Of a DNA stretch of 64,000 bases, positions 56,866 through 64,000 are shown piece after piece. The first letter of the stretch is position 1. Every line of letters starts with the position of its first letter. The position numbers were made by a program, and so were the translations under genes. The notes beneath the pieces were generated by a model. The model saw only the letters and a program-made list of their open reading frames with translations. It was not told where the DNA came from and did no database searches. Source of the stretch: Tethya wilhelma (Eukaryota; Porifera; Demospongiae; Tethyida; Tethyidae); assembly GCA_964030475.1 (NCBI GenBank), contig CAXIPT010000010.1:1260870-1324869 (forward strand), in the 5' to 3' direction.

Positions 56866-58845
56866 AACAATGTCTGTTGACAACTATAATTATATAGGTG
56901 CTGATAGCTACTAAAGTTGACACAATGTCATTCAAATTTCAAGCTAGAAAAATTGAGCTATAAACAATCGTTGTCAAACATGGAACAGTATATTATGCAA
57001 GATATATACACACCTACAAGTAACTAATACATTGGTTTGCCAAGAAACTTATATACCCTCTCAGACACACCCCTTCAAAAAGGATAGAATTCTTGGTATT
57101 TCTATTAGCTTAACGAGAACTTTGGTTCAACTAAAATTCATTGACTATTATATCTGATCACAAGCTAGATGACTGGTAAACTTAATAGTACATACATGAA
57201 TTGTCCTAGACAAGCTAGTATGTTGAAGTGAATATAGTAAGGAGTTGAACTTCAAATGAATAAATGAAGCAATTATTAGAATCATGATCGTGAATACTGA
57301 AAGGGGTGGAATCTTACATTGTATATATTGAAAGCCTATATTATGCATAATGTCTAGACATAATAATACATTAGCCTCGTAAACCAGTCCCTCCCTGCTA
57401 TGCTTATTGCTAAGCGTGGGGAGGGACTTGTTTACGAGGCTAATAATACATCTGGAATGTGATTATTATCTAATGACTTTGACATGCTTCAAGTTACACA
57501 CAATGGAAACTAACAGTAGATGATAAACAATATTTTACTAATCTGACTGAGTACAATAATTAATTTTATCAAAATGAATCATTATGATTACCTGCATGCC
57601 ACTGCACGATGCACAACTGCATCAAGGCTCATAATCTGATAGAGGAGTAGTATAGCTATAGAAACTGGTACCACATATACTGGGGCCAGTATACCGGGCC
57701 CAGTCCATAGCATCCATGATACATAAAAACCCGTAGATACATGTGTGACTGAATCAGGGTCAGCCAGGTATTCAAGCTCATGCTCTTGGCAGGTCAACTC
57801 AGGCTATATATAGCTGTACTCACTTATTATTAACAATCCGCGCTTAATGGTTGCTAGTTGCAGGCTCATCAGTGCACGGAATCCCAGATTATGTACCACA
57901 TCTGCCAGTGATGTGGTTCAGTGAGTCATGTTGGAGTGGCAAACTTGGAGCACAGGGGCCAGATGGTACAAACTAGGCATTGAATATGAGGACAATCACA
58001 TGATAAGTAGATACACAATTGGGGCATCCAAATTATGACATACATTCTTGGAAATAGTCAAAATTATCATGATAGTATTCATATAGCTATAGCTAGTTCT
58101 CAGTAATACACCATGAATAACTTGATTTAAAACATTTTCTAACAAATGCAGACTTCTTAGACAAGTAATACATTGTATGTTCTTTAATATCAAGCTTACC
58201 TAATATGACATAATCTGTGTAAAACTCACTGACTGGCAGCCTTTCTGCAGAGGCTGACTTAGCGTTGTGATCCAGATCATGTGCTCCAGAAAAACACTTA
58301 CGTCACTGCGCGGGAAAAGTAAACAATAATGATGACATCATTGTTGGTCACTTGACCTTGTACCTGAAGCTCAGTTTGTCTGTGTTGTTTCTGCCACGTC
58401 TGCTGTGGTGTATAGTGCTCCTAAGGTTCCTGACAGTGACCTAAAGAGAGTATCAAGATAATCCACGCATTTAAATTTTCACTGAGTAAGTCACTTGACA
58501 GTATAGTATTATAATAATATTCAGTGAACTTGACTCAGTCATGACCCGGTCCAGTCTGATTTGCTCAACCTTAATTACTGTGTTCAGAGTCATCTAGTGG
58601 CACTGAAACTTTGCTTATATACTATGCATGCCAAACGGTGGCAAACTCCACTGAACTTGCCTGTTTTTTCAGTTCTTGCCCCACTGTCAGTTATATTCTA
58701 AGTCAGTTATGCCATCTGAGTGATGCTTGCATTGTATGGTTCTCATACAAATACTCTATGCATAAAATTTGATGTAGGTACGTGCATATACTAGCTGTCA
58801 GTGTATCCCTGTTGCCCCTCAAATACTGGCTAGCTATCATACTGA
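56866..58845. other. 2-kb spacer with repeat copies and gene promoter
   Basis: 57440-57960 is a diverged copy of 49545-50030. About 58290-58495 holds ACGTCACTGCGCGGGAAAAG, GATGACATCATTG and a donor (GAGTAAGTCAC), probably the promoter and non-coding first exon of the gene at 58846. Confidence 0.5.
57363..57443. repeat. hairpin element TTAGCCTCGTAAACCAG
   Basis: TTAGCCTCGTAAACCAGTCC and its mirror GGACTTGTTTACGAGGCTAA enclose CTCCC...GGGAG. A perfect-stem relative of the AGCCTCGTTCCCAGGC family. Confidence 0.75.
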
Positions 58846-59511
58846 ATGCTCAGGATGAGTGAAGACAAGGACCCATCTTCAGTGGATAGCAATTCTCCCC
58901 CACCTTATATGCCAGTCGATAAAAATCTTCTCGCAAGTATTAGAGAAAAACTGGCTCAGCTGATTAGATCTCAAATACAGCAACATTACTACAACTTTCC
59001 GAATCCGCCAACAGTCCAGATCGATGATGCAGCTCTCCAGCGCTACATTCGCGATCGTGTCGTCATCAAGAGAGCCACGAGACAGTCGGGAGTGGGAAAC
59101 CTATACTTGGTCACCATTGAATATCAACCAACTGATTTCATCGACGTTATCCTTCCAAGCAAGGTAATGAAAGGTGCTGCGGTAGGAGGAGCGGCAGGTG
59201 GGGGCGCTGGTGTTGTCGCTGGAGGTGGTACAGGCGCTGGTATTGGTGCAGTGATTGGGATCATTGGTGGGCCGATTGGAATAGCCGTCGGAGCTGCAAT
59301 AGGTGGTGGGGTGGGTGCTGCTGTTGGTGGTGTTTTGGGTGCCAGCGGAGGAGCAGGGATTGGAGGAGGTGTTAAGAGTCGGCACAAAAGGAAGGAGAAA
59401 TGCAGTGTTAAAGGAATATTTCAGGCTTTGTCGGTGAAAGTTGTTGAAGATAAGACTAAAGGTGACAATAGCAATTGGGTAAGTGTTGCTATCAAAATGG
59501 ATTTATCTTAA
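58846..59511 (+). CDS. glycine-zipper protein with N-terminal PPPY, 221 aa
   Basis: Single coding exon. The N-terminus MLRMSEDKDPSSVDSNSPPP is followed by YMPVD, giving PPPY, a WW-domain ligand. Then a helical stretch (LLASIREKLAQLIRSQIQQH), a beta-like region (VIKRATRQSGVGNLYLVTIE, DFIDVILPSKV) and about 70 residues of Gly/Ala/Val repeats (GAAVGGAAGGGAGVVAGGGT; VGAAIGGGVGAAVGGVLGAS) of glycine-zipper type, able to insert as a membrane hairpin. A basic patch (KSRHKRKEK) and a final beta-like segment follow. Family not recognised; membrane insertion is inferred from composition. The second Met (codon 4) is an equally possible start. Confidence 0.75.
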   Translation: MLRMSEDKDPSSVDSNSPPPYMPVDKNLLASIREKLAQLIRSQIQQHYYNFPNPPTVQIDDAALQRYIRDRVVIKRATRQSGVGNLYLVTIEYQPTDFIDVILPSKVMKGAAVGGAAGGGAGVVAGGGTGAGIGAVIGIIGGPIGIAVGAAIGGGVGAAVGGVLGASGGAGIGGGVKSRHKRKEKCSVKGIFQALSVKVVEDKTKGDNSNWVSVAIKMDLS

Positions 59512-60505
59512 TTATGATAGCTACCTCATATTAATGTAACAGTTTCTAATAATAAAGATGTTACAATAATAATTATGAAACTTCATAAAGTTTCTATAAT
59601 TCTGTTGGTTTGCATAGTCATGAGCCTGCTTTTTATTTGTAGTGATTAAGTGCATGTTTGTACTCTGTTTGCTGTATTATTTCTTTATATACTTTTTACT
59701 GATACAGCTATAACTGTTCTAAGTTTATAGCTTTATATATGATACACTCATGGTTTCTCTTTAAAAGATGACACTGTCATACACTATGTATTAACATAAC
59801 AGTTACTGTTTTTGTGTTAATAATATTTATTGAGTTAAAATAGCACGCCAGCTATAATAGTGGATAATATAATTATCATATTCATTCATTCCATGAGGAC
59901 CATGCATATAAATATGGAAGTGAAACAGACACAGTCAGAGTTTACATTAGAAGTTGTAAGCAATTGCAAGATCAAGATCACGTGCGCTTACGTCACATGC
60001 ATCATGCGATCACGTTCACATGTACGTACACTGATGCTGCGCGTGCGCGGGAAAAGTAATGACATCATTGTATAGGGCTTCAAGTTTGTGTTGTCGCTGC
60101 TCTGCTGTGTTCCTGACAGTGACCCAAGGAGAGTATCAAGATTCAAGTTTACAAATCACGCATTACAAGTTTCACTGAGTAAGTTAGTATTAATAGATAA
60201 TAATGAAGTTGCACAGTCATGAGGCTGATATTCAAGTCAAGCATCACGTCAGGTTGTCAAAATTTTGAGTCTGTGACACTATTAGACCTCATGCATCACA
60301 TATATAAACAATTGGAACAGCTACCATCTTCATTTCCTCATTGGGACCAAACACAACTAAAAAGTCTGATATGGCGACGTAGTCTTCAGGTGCTAAGTGT
60401 TTGAGCAAGATCATAAGTGTCTATTCATGCATAATGCATATATGTGTGCATATAATTATATTTAAGTTACTGTACTTAGTCTATCACTATAAGCCGCTAA
60501 CCAAC
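59512..60505. other. spacer with a duplicated promoter/5' exon
   Basis: About 60035-60185 (GCGCGGGAAAAGTAATGACA, CCTGACAGTGACC, GAGAGTATCAAGAT, TTTCACTGAGTAAGT) parallels 58303-58495 upstream of the glycine-zipper gene, including the donor. No matching coding exon follows, so this looks like a stranded duplicate promoter. CACGTG and ACGTCA sites lie at about 59980-59995. Confidence 0.55.
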
Positions 60506-62488
60506 TGCTGTGCCATCTCCAGTAGAGAATATTACACTTCTGTCAACGGTGTCAAGGCCTGGCGTAGACAACTTGCAGATAGTAAGTTCAGCAACTCCAG
60601 CATCTTCATCATATGAGTATAGGAGGGGATCGAAGCCAATTGGTATCTCTGCAACAATTGATGTACAAATGATTATAATTTGCAATATTGATAGTCTTGG
60701 ACCTACTTAATTAATGTCTACATCAGTAAAAAACACAGTACTTAATTTGTACCAATGTTGGCAAAGCTGCCCAGATTTTGTTTGCTACCTTTTTGCCAGT
60801 AAGCAAGTATAAGGGCATAGCTACTACAGATAAAATTAAGTCTCACTATATACTCTAAAAGTTGGCTTAACGCCTTTTTGTTTGTCTGAAAATCGTGTTC
60901 AAGTAATTCAGGAACAAGAAAACAAAACTGTACCATAAAATTACACTGTTGAAGGTAGATAAAAAATAGGGTAGATTAATAAATTCAGAGTCTTACCTTG
61001 TTTCTTTACTTTTTATAGTATAATACTCATTTTGGTATATAAATTCACTACAAGATTATTGATAATTTTAATTCAGACATCGTTCAACTTTATACTTTAG
61101 CTATGGAATGTTAAAATTATGTGTTGATGTGTTAGCTGGGTGCATGTTAACAAAATTCAGTAATCGTATTAAAATTTTATTATATCATAGCGGTTATGCA
61201 CCAGAAGTAAAACTAGGGACGCATGTCCCTTAATTAGTGATGGTCAGAAAGAGGTAATCTGCTTTGTTTGAGGGGAAATTGCATGACCATGGAGTCATGG
61301 ACATGCTGTATCAGTAATTATAGTGCTTGAGAATGTAATTAAAGAAGTCTGTGAAATTTTGAATGCTTTATAGCATGCATGTTTTATAGCCTCAAAGTCA
61401 AAGCAATTAAGTCAATTGATTGTAATCCAGGTGACAGCAGTTGTAACAGTTGTTAATTAAAAATGCTTCTTTTCAGAACGAAGACAGTGGGAACAGTGTC
61501 TCTATAGGAGCTTGTTTTGTTGAAAACTAATTTCCTTACAAAAGACTTCATGCTTAATACACTTAGCATTTTTTTCCGTGGTGTGCGACCCCCTCCCTTG
61601 ACCAGTTGTAGTCAGAGCAAACAGACATCAATAATTCAATCCTTATAATTATATATACAAACTTACGATGATCATCACTGATTATCTCAACTCTTGCTTC
61701 AGGTTCTGTGATAAATACAAAGCTGGCCTGTGCTGGATCACTTAGTGATAGAAATCCATTGAAAAACTCCAAGGATTCAAAAACAATGTCATCGATGATG
61801 GGCACATCCACAGAGGCAGTGGACACTCCAGGTTCAAAAGTCAATGTTTGTGCAGTAGCAGTAAAATCACCTGATTTGTATGGGTACAGAATAGAATCTA
61901 TAATATTATGTTTATCCACTATTTGCTCTAGGTTTGTGTTATTGGTGGTTTAATTACCTCAGCATACAGACAAATCAGCCTCGGGTTGGATTTAGGTATG
62001 CGGCAAACTATAATTGCCGTGTTGGAAGTATCAGCATGTTACTTCCCAACATGGCAAATATACGTACCCTTCATGTGGGCCAATCTCATGCCATTATACA
62101 TGCAGGCCTAGAAATTTGGTTATGAAGTAGACTATAATTTTATTATATATAATAGTGTCTCTGAGCTACGACTGCTCCAATGCCAGTGAAATCTAGTAGC
62201 TAATAATAGTGGTAAAAGCAATCGGTGTTATATCGGACTGTAGAATTTGAAAGATCTTAGTTTGAATCTCAGGCGATCTCATGATTTTTTCCATGACATT
62301 GTGTGCATATGCATGCATGCAAGCATATACCTTACCTGGAGAACTAGCAGTACCACTTTCAGTTCTAAAATCAACTAGAATATCCATGCTTCTTGGACCT
62401 CTAAATACTTGGAGATCCAAAGATAATGTAGCTGTTCCCTCATTTTCATTCACAGAGTATGAAGTAGGAATAAATCCAAGTGTAATAA
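60506..62488 (-). CDS. Calx-beta domain protein, three internal exons (partial)
   Basis: Exons 62488-62336, 61870-61667 and 60648-60506. The first encodes the front half of a Calx-beta domain (GFIPTSYSVNENEGTATLSL, DFRTESGTASS). The second gives the back half (GDFTATAQTLTFEPGVSTAS, VDVPIIDDIVFESLEFFNGF, ARVEIISDD), and the third starts another (IGFDPLLYSYDEDAGVAELT, STGDGTA). Phases are 1 at both internal joins. SVNENEG, DGTA and DDxxFE are the calcium-site motifs of this domain. Calx-beta repeats occur in large extracellular adhesion proteins, including sponge aggregation factors, and in Na/Ca exchangers; the tandem half-domain exons favour an extracellular repeat protein. Upstream exons lie right of 62488, probably beyond the window; the donor at 60505 (GTTGGT) is weak. 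Confidence 0.75.
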
Positions 62489-64000
62489 CTGTATGTGTGT
62501 ATACATGTGTGTCAAGTGAATTTAGCACAGATAATATTAACTATATAGCTTCGAAGAAGTAAGAGGACATGAATTTACTAGCAGTAAAGCAGGTAATTTT
62601 TTGTATTACATGCAGCTACGTCTATATATAGCCAAGATTCTTAGAATGAGGTGAAATTTCCCTAAACCTATTATACAGGCTTTATACAAAGCAGCAAATC
62701 GAGGGGATTCTTGGACTTAAATTGGCTGTATATATTTCCTATAAAAATAATTGTTTTTTCTTATCTTCATGGCTAGCCATGACTTAAGTTTGTGTATATG
62801 CACCCCATTACTGGGAGGACCATGCAGCCCCTAGTTCCTACTCCACCTCTTATGCCTGTCCCCATTTTTGAATGTGCCAAATTAAAAACAAAAAAGTCCG
62901 ATACTTAAATTTCCGAGTCAGTGCATGGGAAATTAAGGCTAAAGTGTGACCCTCTAGCTAATACCAATAACATCTCAGTTTGTGTAAGTAAAAAAAATTC
63001 TAATTCACTTTTATTTTCCCTGTATGGAGTGTAGTATTCCGGTGGCACAATTCCAAATAATCTATACGTGCACAAGGTTTTGTACCATCAATGAATGGTC
63101 CTATTCGTTAAGACATTGAACTATAGCTATGCGCATTGGTGTGACATTATAACTAGATGTGACATCAGCATCTAGAGTATATAGATTCTGCCGCCATCTT
63201 GGAGTATTTATATGGGAGTCAATGGAGAAATGGGCAATATTGTATGCTACTTATTTTCATGTACATACCTAAACATGAGAGATTCAATGAAAAGTTCAAT
63301 GCAATTATAAAATTTAATAAGCTCTTTTTAACTTAAAAGAACAAAAGGTCTGTCAGGCACTATGAAGCAAAGTTACAGGTACAAGAATTATTATTATTTA
63401 TAGCTGGATTTTTCTAAAAAAATACTGGCATTGAAAAGATATATGTACTGTGAGTATAAGTAAGTCAATATCCAAGTCATACTACCAGTAATTGCTTATG
63501 CTTGGTAAGTCTTTTTTGGATGATTTTTAGCAAGGAGTCAATGATTTTTGGGCCAAAACACAATTTTGTAAAAACTAAGATTTTACACTGTTGATTTTGC
63601 CTGTAGAATTTCTTTGGTACAGAAAGCACGGGAGAAAGATAGCCTATATATATAGAGGTGTGTTTTTGTCTTAATATAATATAAAATATAATATGTGCTG
63701 CTGGTCTATTCATGCATACATAATGCCTTTTACATAACTTTTTAAAAAGATATAAGCTAGCAACTATATACAGAACCAACTTGCATTCTTTCGCTTGTCT
63801 TCTGAGCACCTAACAGACCTGATTCTTTTTGTGTTGATAAGAGCCTGTACTTTCATTGCATCTCAGTACACACGTGGAAATATACACAGTGTAAACTATT
63901 GCTCATGCATTTTTCACCATTGACTTGGCAGCGGAAAGGGTTAGAGTTCTTTGCACTTATTATAGCACCTTGCATGTACTTTAAGGTGTTGGCCTACTTA
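62489..64000. other. right end, no gene recognised
   Basis: AT-rich. A minus-strand open frame at 63809-63477 has low-information composition and no splice context, so I do not call it. Probably an intron of the Calx-beta gene. Confidence 0.4.

Noticed and set aside
63477..63809. 110-codon open frame on the minus strand
   Set aside because: AT-driven composition, no domain, no splice or start context.
1..64000. CRISPR arrays, bacterial operons, rRNA or clean tRNA genes
   Set aside because: The tandem repeats seen are microsatellites or a 212-bp satellite; genes have spliceosomal introns; no tRNA cloverleaf was found.

Overview
The window looks like nuclear DNA of an invertebrate animal, most likely a marine demosponge of the Amphimedon type. 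The reasons are: animal-only families (cadherin, CD225/dispanin, LDLa, Calx-beta, coactosin, TBC RabGAP, ER DnaJ), many short GT-AG introns, AT-rich spacers, abundant CA/GT microsatellites and small inverted-repeat transposons. Species assignment is an inference; no database was searched. Single N bases (about 10468, 13307, 21068, 38166, 45631, 49054, 50678) mark contig joins, and several are flanked by duplicated sequence. Part of the layout is therefore an assembly artefact.

Layout. 0.5-0.7 kb: first exon of an SH3 protein (-). 1.3-7.3 kb: complete four-exon cadherin-family receptor of 906 aa (-) with a tyrosine-motif tail, divergent from a complete four-exon DNAJB9/ERdj4-like ER co-chaperone (8.0-10.1 kb, +). 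10.5-12.5 kb: a second copy of the last DnaJ exon, a possible broken small gene and a pogo-like MITE. 12.7-13.2 kb: 5' part of a coactosin-like gene, cut by an N. 13.4-15.9 kb: last exon of a TBC RabGAP and a complete proline-rich dispanin (-). 16.1-32.6 kb: a head-to-tail array (+) of two-TM CD225/dispanin-like proteins (A, B, C, D, E, F, G; part of C appears twice through an assembly overlap). 33-42 kb: repeats with one intact 602-aa IS630/Tc1-like transposase, a 212-bp tandem repeat and a 1.9-kb foldback element. 42.3-45.2 kb: 5' part of an LDLa-repeat gene (+). 45.6-47.1 kb: an inverted near-identical copy of 13.4-14.85 kb. 46.5-51.1 kb: TBC RabGAP (-), C-terminal half intact, N-terminal half broken. 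51.8-52.3 kb: 7TM-like fragment (+). 52.5-56.9 kb: a large unrecognised polytopic membrane protein (-) with one in-frame stop and one frame change. 58.8-59.5 kb: a glycine-rich PPPY protein (+). 60.5-62.5 kb: Calx-beta exons (-).

The most unusual content is the dispanin array. Each protein has a C-terminal CD225-like pair of hydrophobic segments around a conserved K-x(4)-GD(L/V) linker, preceded by a long acidic N-terminal region rich in YxxL/I motifs (YENL, YENI, YEDI, YESI) and, in E-G, NPAY. Two members (E and F) have canonical ITAM spacing. I infer a sponge phosphotyrosine-adaptor or immune-like family built on the dispanin scaffold. The upstream proline-rich dispanin and gene A share a 170-bp bidirectional promoter, and an E-box plus NRF1-like promoter block recurs at A, B and C.

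Assembly reading. 13.4-14.85 kb equals the reverse complement of 45.63-47.09 kb, and each copy abuts an N. Flipping the block 13308-45630 would make these ends overlap and rejoin the dispanin and TBC genes, so that block is probably mis-oriented.
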